From NCBI GenBank assembly GCA_041686955.1, contig JAWLCV010000016.1:1-63274 (forward strand): a stretch of DNA of 63,274 nt, given 5' to 3'. How positions within the stretch are numbered: the first letter of the stretch is position 1; every line of letters starts with the position of its first letter. The DNA is from UBA7803 sp041686955. GTDB lineage: Bacteria; Pseudomonadota; Gammaproteobacteria; Pseudomonadales; Azotimanducaceae. Below, piece by piece: positions 49,100-57,605 of the stretch. The notes under the pieces are model-generated. The model was not told where the DNA came from. It worked only from the letters and a program-made list of their open reading frames with translations, and ran no database searches. A program made the position numbers and the translations under genes.

Positions 49100-50641
49100 A
49101 TGCGGAGCGCCGGCCTCATTCTGCTGCTGCTTCTCGGCGCCCCGGTCTACGCCGCCAGCCTGGAATCGCTGGTGTCGCCGGGCCCGATGAGCGCCGCTCA
49201 TGCCGACCAGGAAGAGCAGTGCGGCGCCTGCCACGCCCTGTTCAGCAAATCCACGCAAACCACCCTGTGCCTGGACTGCCACGAGGCCATCGCCGGCGAC
49301 ATGGCCCGGCAGGAGGGTTTCCACGGCACCGGCGGCCGGCTCGAGGGAACCGAGTGCCGGTCGTGCCACTCCGAGCACCAGGGGCGGGACGCGGACATCG
49401 TGGGCCTGGTTCCCGAGGCGTTCGATCACGCGCTCACCGGCTTCGCGCTCACAGGCGGCCACGCAGACGCCTCGTGTCAGGATTGCCACCAGTCGGGCGA
49501 GCCGTTCCGGGAAGCGAGCGCGGACTGCGCCTCGTGCCATCAGAGCGACGACCCCCACCTCGGCAATCTGGGCAGCGACTGCGCCGGCTGCCACGACACG
49601 GGCGACTGGTCGCAGCACAGCTTCGACCACCAGCGCAGCACGGACTTCGCCCTGACCGGCGGGCACGGCGGCCTGGCCTGCGTCGCCTGCCATGCCGGCC
49701 AGGTCTACGAGCAGACGCCCACGGAGTGCGCCGCCTGCCACGCGCTGGACGATGTGCATCGGGGCGAGCGCGGCAGCGACTGCGCCGCCTGTCACAACGA
49801 GAGCGACTGGACCGACGCGCGCTTCGATCACGAAGGCGAGACCGGCTTCCGCCTGCAGGGCGCCCATGCGGACCTGTCCTGTGCCGCCTGTCACCTGGAT
49901 GCCATGAGCCTCGCCGAGCCGCCCACGGAATGTGCCGGCTGCCACAGTACCGACGACGTGCATCTCGGGCAGCGCGGCGACCAGTGTGACGCCTGCCACG
50001 ACCAGAGCCGCTGGCAGACCGAGTTCGATCACGCGGCCGAGACCGGCTTCGCCCTCACGGGAAGGCACGGCGAGCTCGCCTGCGACGATTGCCACCGCGG
50101 CAACCTCGACGACCCCCTGCCCACCGAGTGCGACGGCTGCCACCAGCAGGATGATCCCCACGCCGGGGGCCTGGTCTCCTGCCGCGACTGTCACGACACC
50201 CGGGACTGGACGGGTTCGCTGCGGTTCGATCACGAGTTCACGGCGTTCCCTCTGCTGGGAATGCACCGCTTCGCCGCGTGCGAGCAGTGTCACCTGAACC
50301 TGGTGTTTCACGAGACCGCGGCCGGCTGCAACGACTGTCACGCCCAGGACGACGTGCACGACGGCAGCCTGGGCACGGACTGCGAGGGCTGCCACTCACC
50401 GGCGGGCTGGGAGCGCTGGCAGTTCGATCACGGCCGGCAGACGGATTTCGCCCTCACCGGCGCCCACGCGGATCTCGCCTGCGCCGGGTGCCACGCCCCC
50501 GGCGCGCGCGACGCCCTCGACATCTCGACCACGTGTGCGAGCTGTCATGCGAGCGACGACGTCCACAACGGCAGCTTCGGCGGCCAGTGCGACCGCTGCC
50601 ATACGGCGGACTCGTTCTCAGAGCTCAGAGGGACGTTCTGA
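49100..50641 (+). CDS. Exported 21-heme c-type cytochrome
   Basis: A 513-residue protein with a signal peptide cleaved after VYA (residue 18) and 21 CXXCH motifs (the first CGACH, the last CDRCH). Hemes occur in repeating triads of about 65 residues: C..CH..DD.H.G..G.DC..CH...W....FDH...T.F.L.G.H..L.C..CH. Conserved FDH and G.H histidines are candidate distal ligands. There is no anchor, so it is periplasmic or outer-membrane associated. The gene starts 2 bases after the membrane protein and shares one base with the next gene (TGATG). Confidence 0.93.
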   Translation: MRSAGLILLLLLGAPVYAASLESLVSPGPMSAAHADQEEQCGACHALFSKSTQTTLCLDCHEAIAGDMARQEGFHGTGGRLEGTECRSCHSEHQGRDADIVGLVPEAFDHALTGFALTGGHADASCQDCHQSGEPFREASADCASCHQSDDPHLGNLGSDCAGCHDTGDWSQHSFDHQRSTDFALTGGHGGLACVACHAGQVYEQTPTECAACHALDDVHRGERGSDCAACHNESDWTDARFDHEGETGFRLQGAHADLSCAACHLDAMSLAEPPTECAGCHSTDDVHLGQRGDQCDACHDQSRWQTEFDHAAETGFALTGRHGELACDDCHRGNLDDPLPTECDGCHQQDDPHAGGLVSCRDCHDTRDWTGSLRFDHEFTAFPLLGMHRFAACEQCHLNLVFHETAAGCNDCHAQDDVHDGSLGTDCEGCHSPAGWERWQFDHGRQTDFALTGAHADLACAGCHAPGARDALDISTTCASCHASDDVHNGSFGGQCDRCHTADSFSELRGTF

Positions 50642-52224
50642 TGGTGCGCATCCTCGCCCGGCTACTTTTCCTGCTCGCTGCGGCCGGCAGCGCTCATGGT
50701 CAGCTCACCGACTACGACCACTTCCGTCACGGGTTCGACCTGGAGGGCGCCCACGCGGCCGTCCCCTGCGAAGGCTGCCACGTTCGCGGCAACTTCGCCG
50801 GCACGCCCCGGGACTGTTTCGGGTGCCATGACGGCACGGGCCTGTTCGCCGCTTCCGCCATGCCTCCGGACCATGTGCCCACCACCCGCCAGTGCGAGAC
50901 GTGCCACATCACCGAGAACTGGAGCACGGTCTTCGAGGTGGACCACACCCAGGTGATCGGAACCTGCCAGACCTGCCACGACGGCCTCCAGGCGGAGGGC
51001 ATGCCCCCGCAGCACATGCAGACCAGCGCCGCTTGCGATAGCTGCCACACCCCGGTCGCCTGGGACGTGATCCGGTTCGATCACGGCGACATCTCCACCG
51101 GCTGCATTCAGTGCCATGACGGCGTGCAGGCCATGGGTAAATCCTCGGACCACATCGCCACCAGCGACACCTGCGAGGCCTGCCATTCGGTCGACTTCTG
51201 GGAGCCGGAAGTGGCGGTGGACCACGCGGAGGTGACGGGAAGCTGCGGAACCTGTCACGACGGCGTCACCGCCACCGGCAAGTCGCCGAGCCACGTCAGC
51301 AGCACCAACGCCTGCGAGGCCTGCCACTCCGTCGACTTCTGGGAGCCGGCCATCGTCGTGGACCACGCGGAGGTGACGGGAAGCTGCGGAACCTGTCACG
51401 ACGGCGTCACCGCCACCGGCAAATCGCCGAGCCACATCAGCAGCACCAACGCCTGCGAAGCTTGCCACACGGCGGATGCGTGGGAGCCCGTGTTCCTGGT
51501 CGACCACGCCGAGGTCACGGGTAGCTGCAGCTCGTGCCACGACGGCGTCACCGCCACGGGCAAGCACCCCACCCACATCGCTTCCAGCAACGCCTGCGGC
51601 GACTGTCACAGCACCAACGCCTGGCTGCCGGCCGTGTTCGATCACAGCAGCGTCACTCCCGGCACCTGCAGCAGCTGTCACGACGGCATGACCGCCACCG
51701 GCAAGCACGCCACCCACATCGCCACGAGCTCCGAGTGCGACGCGTGCCACAGCACGCTCGCCTGGGTGCCCGCCACCTTCGACCACGCCGGGGTCACGGG
51801 CTCGTGCTCCACGTGCCACGACGGGGTGCAGGCCACCGGCACGCCGGCGGGCCATTTCCAGACCGTCCAGGAGTGCGACACCTGCCACGACACGGACTTC
51901 TGGACGCCGGCCCTGTTCACCCACAGCTCCCCCAACTATCCGGGCGATCATCGGGCGAACCTGGCCTGCACCGACTGCCACGGCGGCAACTCCGAGACGG
52001 TGACCTGGCCCTCCCCCGGCTATGCGCCCGACTGCGCGGGTTGTCACGCCAGCGACTTCCGCAGCGGCCCCCACAAGAAATACGAGAACCCGGACGCGTT
52101 CTATACCGTCTCCGAGCTGCGGGACTGCACGGGGGCCTGCCACGTCTACACCGACTCGTCGCTCACCACCATCAAGGAGTTCCAGCCCGGGCCGGAGCAC
52201 AGGGTCAGCGGAGGGGATTTCTGA
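50641..52224 (+). CDS. Exported 20-heme c-type cytochrome with tandem two-heme modules
   Basis: A 527-residue protein with a signal peptide cleaved after AHG (residue 20). It has 19 CXXCH motifs plus one CX3CH (CTGACH) near the C-terminus. Residues about 85-412 are seven modules of 46-47 residues, each with two hemes: CEACHS..FWEP...DHAEVTGSC..CHDGVTATGK...H. The C-terminal tail GPEHRVSGGDF is heme-free. It lies between the 21-heme cytochrome and the porin gene and shares one base with each, so the three are translationally coupled. It is probably the section passing through or outside the barrel. Confidence 0.93.
   Translation: MVRILARLLFLLAAAGSAHGQLTDYDHFRHGFDLEGAHAAVPCEGCHVRGNFAGTPRDCFGCHDGTGLFAASAMPPDHVPTTRQCETCHITENWSTVFEVDHTQVIGTCQTCHDGLQAEGMPPQHMQTSAACDSCHTPVAWDVIRFDHGDISTGCIQCHDGVQAMGKSSDHIATSDTCEACHSVDFWEPEVAVDHAEVTGSCGTCHDGVTATGKSPSHVSSTNACEACHSVDFWEPAIVVDHAEVTGSCGTCHDGVTATGKSPSHISSTNACEACHTADAWEPVFLVDHAEVTGSCSSCHDGVTATGKHPTHIASSNACGDCHSTNAWLPAVFDHSSVTPGTCSSCHDGMTATGKHATHIATSSECDACHSTLAWVPATFDHAGVTGSCSTCHDGVQATGTPAGHFQTVQECDTCHDTDFWTPALFTHSSPNYPGDHRANLACTDCHGGNSETVTWPSPGYAPDCAGCHASDFRSGPHKKYENPDAFYTVSELRDCTGACHVYTDSSLTTIKEFQPGPEHRVSGGDF
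50893..51873 (+). repeat. Seven tandem 138-141 bp units inside the 20-heme cytochrome gene
   Basis: Successive first Cys codons of the two-heme modules lie at 50893, 51034, 51172, 51313, 51454, 51595, 51736 and 51874, with spacings of 141 or 138 bases. The units at 51172 and 51313 are nearly identical at the DNA level, implying recent duplication. Confidence 0.9.
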
Positions 52225-54683
52225 TGCTGCGCCGGGTGATGGGGCTGCTGCTCGCGGTGCTGGCCGCCGGCCCCGCCGATGCCACCCAGCTTCTGCGCGA
52301 GGTGGTGCAGCATTCCACCGCCGCAGCCGACGGCGGCGAAGCCCCGGAGATCGAGGTGCTGCTGGGATTCGACGTGGCACTCCGCTCACCTCTCGAATCC
52401 CGCGATGGGCGCCGCTTTCGCGCCCGGCTCGAGGCCATCGACGGCGAGAGCCTGCCCTGGCAGTTCGCCGAGCTTCGTTTCGACGAGAGCGGCTACGACG
52501 TCGGCCGTGTGGCCATGGAAGGATCCAGCGCCCGCGGCTTCGAGCTGGTCGTGGAGTTCCCGGAGCCCATGCAGGTGGTCACCGTGCCCCAGTACGCCAG
52601 CAACCGCCTGGCCCTCAAGTACCTGCCGCGCCGCGGGCAGCGCCGGGCGACGCGCCGTGCCGCAGCCGGCCTCACCGGAACCGGCGGCGCATGGGCCGTG
52701 GACCTGGGGCTCGACCAGCCGCTGCTGCGCCTCGACCAGGTACCGCGCAGCCTGCTGCTCGGCCGGGTGCTGTACGCCGTCGATGCCGATGACGCTTCGG
52801 CGCCGCGCAACGTCCGGATCGGCTTCTTCTCCCGGCCGCGGGCGGAATCCATCCTCGCCGAGGCTCAGGGGACGTTCCCGGCAGCCCGTTTGGTCCAGGT
52901 GGACGCCGACGAAGCCGCCTACGGCAGCCGCATGCGCATCAACCCGGAGCGGGTCACCAAACTGTTCGGTGCCGGCGCCGTTGCCGCGAACGCCGGCGAC
53001 GCGGGGCCGGCCATCAGCATCTCCACCACCACCGAGCCCGTCGCCCCGGCGCCCGAGCCGGCCGGAAAGCTGCTGGAGTGGCAGACGGAAGCCGACGACA
53101 GTCTGCTGCAGGAAGCCCGCGATGCCTACCTGGCGCGCGACTTCCAGCGCGCCATCTCCCTGTACACCAAGGCGGCCGACGTGCCGGCTTTCCGCCTGAA
53201 GGCTCTGGAAATGCTGGGGGTGACCCGGGAGCAGACGCGCCAGTTCGCCCAGGCCAAGCTCGCCTACGAGACCGCCCTGGCCGAATATCCCGATGACCCG
53301 GCCGCCCGCCGCATCCGCGCACGCCATCAGTCGCTGGTGAGCCTGGATCAGGAACCGGTGAGCCTGCGCGAGCCGACGCGCGCGCCCCGATCGGTGGCCT
53401 GGCACACGAGCGCGAGCCTGTCCCAGTTCTACCGCCGCTACAGCCTCGACATCGACAGTCACGGAACCACCATCCCCATCGACGGCCTGTTCACCGATGT
53501 GGATCTTCGCGCCCGGCGCAGCTCGAGCACCGTGAGCCACGAGGCGCGCGCCTCCCTCGGGCACCTTCAGGACTTCACCGACGATGCCGGCGGCGACACC
53601 TTCCGCGTGCAGACGTTGTACTGGGAGACCGTGGCGGAACCGCTGCGGACCGGTCTGCGGGTAGGCCGCCAGCGGCAGCGCAGCAGCGGTGTGCTGGGAC
53701 GTTTCGACGGCGCCACGGCGGGCGTCCGCGTTGCCCCCCGCACCACCGTGAACGCCCTGGGAGGCTACCTGGTGGATTCCAGCTTCGACGGCCCGGACAG
53801 CGAGCGCCCGTTCTGGGGCGTGAACGTGGCCATCGAGCTTCTGGACGAGCGTCTGGAGCTCCGCCCGTTCTTCGTGCAGCAGCGCTTCGACGGGATGGTC
53901 GACCGCGAGGCCGTGGGCCTGGCCGGCGAGCTGACCGGCGAGCGCGGCAACTACTTCGCCATGCTGGATTACGATCTGCACCACGAGGCGCTGAACCACG
54001 CCTACGTCTCCGGCAACCTCCGGTTGAGCGACGCCCTGCGCGTCTATGCCACCGTCGACCAACGCCGGAACCCCTATCTCACCACCCGCAACGCGCTCAT
54101 CGGCCAGGCCGTGCAGGATCTGAGCGACCTCGAGCAGCAGCTCGTGGAGGAACGGCTCGAGGACATCGCCGCCGACCGCAGCGCCATGAGCACCATGATC
54201 CGCCTCGGCATGGATCGGAGCTTCGCCGCCGGCTGGGCGCTCTCCATGGACGCTTCCGTTGCCGACTACGACGCCACCGAAGCCTCGGCCAACGTCGCCG
54301 CCCTGGACGGCCACCGCGACGTCTACCTCACCACGCAGCTTCGCGCCGAGAACGCCTTCGGCCAGGGCAACTACGGCGCCGTGCAGCTTCGCTACTTCGA
54401 TTCCGACAGCGCCCGCAGCACCGGACTGCTGCTGAACAATCGCCTCGCCCTGCGGGAGCGCTGGTGGCTCTACCCGCGCCTGGCCGTGGATCAGCGGCGC
54501 CACCTCCAGACGGATCAGAAGGAGCTCCGGATCAAGCCGACGCTGCGCCTAGACTACCGTCACAATCGCCACCTGCGCCTGGAGCTGGAAGCCGGCTACG
54601 AGTGGAACTCGCGTGAGATGCCGACCCGGGACGTGGACACCCGGGGGACCTTCATCCGCGCGGGCTACCGCGCCCTGTTCTGA
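52224..54683 (+). CDS. Outer-membrane beta-barrel protein with SPOR-like and TPR domains (porin of the cytochrome conduit)
   Basis: An 819-residue protein. Signal peptide (about 1-20), a beta-rich N-terminal domain (about 21-145, AMIN-like in pattern: EIEVLLGFDVALRSP, GFELVVEFPEPMQVV), a SPOR-like segment (about 155-235: VRIGFFSRPRAESILAEA..FPAARLVQVDA), TPR repeats (about 293-370: EARDAYLARDFQRAISLYTKAAD), then a barrel of about 420 residues with alternating strands. It ends GYRALF with a C-terminal Phe, as outer-membrane proteins do. As the last gene of the operon it would house the multiheme cytochrome across the outer membrane. Confidence 0.85.
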   Translation: MLRRVMGLLLAVLAAGPADATQLLREVVQHSTAAADGGEAPEIEVLLGFDVALRSPLESRDGRRFRARLEAIDGESLPWQFAELRFDESGYDVGRVAMEGSSARGFELVVEFPEPMQVVTVPQYASNRLALKYLPRRGQRRATRRAAAGLTGTGGAWAVDLGLDQPLLRLDQVPRSLLLGRVLYAVDADDASAPRNVRIGFFSRPRAESILAEAQGTFPAARLVQVDADEAAYGSRMRINPERVTKLFGAGAVAANAGDAGPAISISTTTEPVAPAPEPAGKLLEWQTEADDSLLQEARDAYLARDFQRAISLYTKAADVPAFRLKALEMLGVTREQTRQFAQAKLAYETALAEYPDDPAARRIRARHQSLVSLDQEPVSLREPTRAPRSVAWHTSASLSQFYRRYSLDIDSHGTTIPIDGLFTDVDLRARRSSSTVSHEARASLGHLQDFTDDAGGDTFRVQTLYWETVAEPLRTGLRVGRQRQRSSGVLGRFDGATAGVRVAPRTTVNALGGYLVDSSFDGPDSERPFWGVNVAIELLDERLELRPFFVQQRFDGMVDREAVGLAGELTGERGNYFAMLDYDLHHEALNHAYVSGNLRLSDALRVYATVDQRRNPYLTTRNALIGQAVQDLSDLEQQLVEERLEDIAADRSAMSTMIRLGMDRSFAAGWALSMDASVADYDATEASANVAALDGHRDVYLTTQLRAENAFGQGNYGAVQLRYFDSDSARSTGLLLNNRLALRERWWLYPRLAVDQRRHLQTDQKELRIKPTLRLDYRHNRHLRLELEAGYEWNSREMPTRDVDTRGTFIRAGYRALF

Positions 54684-54726
54684 GGCCCGCCGAACTTCCC
54701 GCCGACCTGCCGGACCAACGTTAGAG

Positions 54727-54744
54727 GCCCACGACAGCGTGGGC
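54727..54744. terminator. Hairpin after the porin gene
   Basis: GCCCACG-ACAG-CGTGGGC is a perfect 7-bp stem 43 bases after the porin stop and before the DUF533 gene. No T-tract follows, so it may only stall polymerase or protect the operon's 3' end. Confidence 0.35.
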
Positions 54745-54765
54745 GACAACGTGTCGAGGTAGGTC

Positions 54766-55509
54766 ATGAATGCCACAGCGATTCTCGATCAGCTCATGAA
54801 GGAAGCGCAGGGAGCCCGAGCCGGCAGCGGCGGCGCGACCAGCGGCAGCGGCGCGGCCGGCGGCGGCACTCTGAGCCGCCTGCTCTCCGGGCTCACCTCG
54901 CAATTGCGGGGGCACCAGGGTTCCGGCACGGGAGGGAACATCGACCTCAGCGCCCTTCTCGGCTCCGGCGCGCTGAGTCTGCTCATCGGCACCAAGCGCG
55001 GGCGCAGCCTCGGCGGCAAGGCCCTGAAATACGGAGCCCTGGCCAGTGTCGGCATGCTGGCCTGGAACGCCTGGCAGAACCGGCAGTCCGGGCAGCAGCA
55101 GGCCGGTCCCGATGCTCAGGGGCAGCAGATCGACCGCCTGCAGGGGCAGGCCCGGGAGCAGCGCAGCCTGGAGATCCTCCAGGCCATGATCATGGCGGCG
55201 CGGGCCGACGGCCACATCGACGAGGCCGAGCGCGCGCGCCTGGCCCAGCACCTGGACGGACTCGGCGCCGATCCGGAGCTGCACCGCTGGGTGGAGCAGC
55301 AGCTTCAAGCGCCGCTCGACGCCGAGGCCCTGGCACGCCAGGCGGATTCGCCTCAGGCGGCCCGGGAGATCTATCTGGTCAGCGCCGCCCTGGTGGACGA
55401 GCAGAACGCCATGGAGCGGGCCTGGCTGGACGATTTGGCCCGGCACCTGAACATCGATCGGGAACTCGCCCAGGAGCTCGAGCGCCAGGCGCTGAAGGCG
55501 AGCGCCTGA
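54766..55509 (+). CDS. DUF533 (TerB-like, YebE) family protein
   Basis: A 247-residue protein. A Gly/Ser/Ala-rich N-terminus and a hydrophobic segment (SGALSLLIGTKRGRSLGGKALKYGALASVGMLAWNAW, residues about 66-103) precede a TerB-like helical domain (LEILQAMIMAARADGHIDEAERARLAQHL). The DG.id..E acidic loop is typical of tellurite-resistance TerB folds. The role is unknown; E. coli YebE is envelope-stress induced. The BON-domain gene follows on the same strand. Confidence 0.87.
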   Translation: MNATAILDQLMKEAQGARAGSGGATSGSGAAGGGTLSRLLSGLTSQLRGHQGSGTGGNIDLSALLGSGALSLLIGTKRGRSLGGKALKYGALASVGMLAWNAWQNRQSGQQQAGPDAQGQQIDRLQGQAREQRSLEILQAMIMAARADGHIDEAERARLAQHLDGLGADPELHRWVEQQLQAPLDAEALARQADSPQAAREIYLVSAALVDEQNAMERAWLDDLARHLNIDRELAQELERQALKASA

Positions 55510-55583
55510 TTCCGGTCAAACCCGGTGCGCCGGGGCACGGAAGTTGCCTGCCTCCCCGTTCGACGGCAGCGAGAGGCCACACC

Positions 55584-56123
55584 ATGAGCCAGAATCGGGG
55601 ACGCCGGCCCAGCAGCCTGCTCGAGCGCATCATGCGCGACGTCTCCTCATGGTTCGAAGCCGAGGACGAGGACGGCCGCGGTCCGGGGGGCGGCGGGCGC
55701 CATAGGCCCTGGCCGGAGGAACGCTACGGTGGCGCCGGGCACCGACACCACGACTACGGCCGGGGCGGTTACGCAGCGGAGGAGGAGCCGGAGCGCGGCG
55801 GCCGCCCGGCCCAGGGTTCATACGCGGGCCGCGGTCCCAAGACGTTCCGGCGCTCGCCGGAACGCCTGAGGGAGCTGATCTGCGAGAACCTGACGGACGA
55901 CCCGGACGTGGACGCGTCCGATGTCGAGGTCCACGTGCAGGGCGACGAGGTGACCCTGACCGGGCAGGTGGAAACGCGCAGTCAGAAGCGCGCGGCGGAA
56001 GCCTGCGTCGAGGCGGTGACAGGGGTGCGGGACGTGCACAACCGGCTGACCTTGCGCCGCCCGCAGCAGCCCCCGTCCGAGGGAGGCGGCTGGCACGGCG
56101 CCGGCGGCTCGCCGGAGATCTGA
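55584..56123 (+). CDS. BON domain protein
   Basis: A 179-residue protein with a low-complexity, charged, Gly/Arg/His-rich N-terminus (about 1-85) and a C-terminal BON domain (about 92-160: LRELICENLTDDPDVDASDVEVHVQGDEVTLTGQVETRSQKRAAEACVEAVTGVRDVHNRL). No signal peptide is visible, which is unusual for BON proteins that act at membranes. It sits 74 bases after DUF533, probably in the same stress-related unit. Confidence 0.85.
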   Translation: MSQNRGRRPSSLLERIMRDVSSWFEAEDEDGRGPGGGGRHRPWPEERYGGAGHRHHDYGRGGYAAEEEPERGGRPAQGSYAGRGPKTFRRSPERLRELICENLTDDPDVDASDVEVHVQGDEVTLTGQVETRSQKRAAEACVEAVTGVRDVHNRLTLRRPQQPPSEGGGWHGAGGSPEI

Positions 56124-56145
56124 CGGCCGCGCGCCGCGGGAGGAT

Positions 56146-56222
<77 letters not shown>

Positions 56223-56314
56223 GTCGAGAGTTCCCGGCTGCCGAGCGGCCGGGGAGGCGTATCATACAAGATCTGGCGCCAGATCAAACACCCGCGACCC
56301 GCGGGCGGGGCGAT

Positions 56315-57184
56315 TCAGGCCCCACGGGCCTCCTTCGGCAACTTCAGCTTCCACACCAGCCCCAGCTTCTCCAGGCCCTTCAAGAGCCACCAGGTCAGAT
56401 CGAGTTGCCACCACTCGAGCCCGTGCCGGGCCGAGAACGGGTACATGTGGTGGTTGTTGTGCCAGCCCTCGCCGTACGCCAGCACGCCGATCAACGGATG
56501 GTTGGTGCTGGCGTCCCCGGTGGCGTGCGGACGCCGGCCCCAGGTGTGGCAGACGGAATTCACGGCGAACGTCACGTGCCAGGTGAGCACCGTGGTCACG
56601 AACAGGCCCCAGACCAGCATCTGCGCCCCCGAGGTCCCCCACTCGGGAAACGCCCGGTCGAGCCCGGCCCCCAGCCCATACAGGGCGACGCCCTGCGCGA
56701 CGATGAGCGGCGCGTAGAAGCGCTGCAGCCACTTGAGCTCCGGAAACTTGTGCAGATCGCGGGCGTTCGCGCCCTTCTCGCGGAATGCCGCAGCGCTCAT
56801 CATCCAGCCCATGTGCGACTGCCAGAACCCCTGGGTCACCGGCGAGTGCACGTCCTCCGGCGAGTCGGTGCTGCGATGGTGGGCCCGGTGGTGCGCCACC
56901 CACCACAGCGGCCCGCCCTGCACCGCCAGACAGCCGGCGAGCGCCATGACGAACTGCACCACGCGGGAGGTCTGAAACGAACGGTGCGCCAGCAGCCTGT
57001 GATATCCCGCGGTGATTCCGAGCCCTCGGAACACGTAGAGCGTGAACGCCACCACCAGGGTGGCGGTGCTCACCCCGGTAAAGATTACGCCGAGGCTGCC
57101 CAGGTGGAAGAGCGCCATCACCAGCGCCACGACGTACACGCCGACGGGTCTGGCGCTTTGCTGGCGGACGGTTGTGTTCGACAA
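56315..57184 (-). CDS. Acyl-CoA delta-9-type fatty acid desaturase
   Basis: A 289-residue integral-membrane diiron desaturase. Four hydrophobic segments and the three histidine boxes HRLLAHRS (with a preceding GITAGYHR), HRAHHRSTDSPEDVHSP and GEGWHNNHHMYP, plus NSVCHTWGRRP. It introduces a cis double bond into acyl chains, probably for membrane fluidity. No electron-donor gene adjoins it. Downstream it ends about 90 bases from tRNA-Val on the same strand. Confidence 0.93.
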   Translation of the reverse strand: MSNTTVRQQSARPVGVYVVALVMALFHLGSLGVIFTGVSTATLVVAFTLYVFRGLGITAGYHRLLAHRSFQTSRVVQFVMALAGCLAVQGGPLWWVAHHRAHHRSTDSPEDVHSPVTQGFWQSHMGWMMSAAAFREKGANARDLHKFPELKWLQRFYAPLIVAQGVALYGLGAGLDRAFPEWGTSGAQMLVWGLFVTTVLTWHVTFAVNSVCHTWGRRPHATGDASTNHPLIGVLAYGEGWHNNHHMYPFSARHGLEWWQLDLTWWLLKGLEKLGLVWKLKLPKEARGA

Positions 57185-57277
57185 AGCTAGCCTCGCGAGC
57201 CTCTGGGTGAAAAAAGCGTGCGGATTATGCCCGCTTCGGCCGGCAGATGCTCGTCAACGGGACGGCAGGCGCCGCCC

Positions 57278-57529
57278 TCAGCTCCAGCGCGGAGGCTCCA
57301 GATCCACCACCGTGACGTCGCCCCAGTCCAGGTGGGCCGGCATGGAGCCGCGGTTCGCCTCGAGGAACTGCATGGTCTCGACGTAGTGGCGCATTTCCGC
57401 CTCCGCGCAGGCCCGCGTCTGGAAAGGGCCCCGGGTGCCCTCCCGGGTCATCACGAACCATTGCCCATCGTACACGATGCGGTCGGCGGCCCGGCGGAAC
57501 TGGGCGTCGCTGGTGTCGGATTTGCGCAT
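57278..57529 (-). CDS. DUF6316 family small protein
   Basis: An 83-residue protein from the ATG at 57529: MRKSDTSDAQFRRAADRIVYDGQWFVMTREGTRGPF, then QTRACAEAEMRHYVETMQFLE. It matches the short gammaproteobacterial DUF6316 family. The first half is a small beta sheet resembling an SPFH-unrelated GPF-type domain; the function is unknown. No signal peptide. Confidence 0.75.
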   Translation of the reverse strand: MRKSDTSDAQFRRAADRIVYDGQWFVMTREGTRGPFQTRACAEAEMRHYVETMQFLEANRGSMPAHLDWGDVTVVDLEPPRWS

Positions 57530-57605
57530 GACGGCATTATGGCGGCTCGCCGCCCAGCCGTGGCGGAAACTTCCGCACCGCAATGTGAGCGCCCCACACA
57601 ACTCT

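Noticed and set aside
49198..50395. Minus-strand frames opposite the cytochrome genes (Val/Ala/Gly-rich)
   Set aside because: Antisense of regularly spaced CXXCH codons gives repetitive open frames; no domain and no ribosome-binding site.
50893..51900. Regular repeats that could be mistaken for a CRISPR array
   Set aside because: Period of 138-141 bases with coding-frame conservation of heme motifs. There are no short direct repeats with unique spacers and no cas genes.
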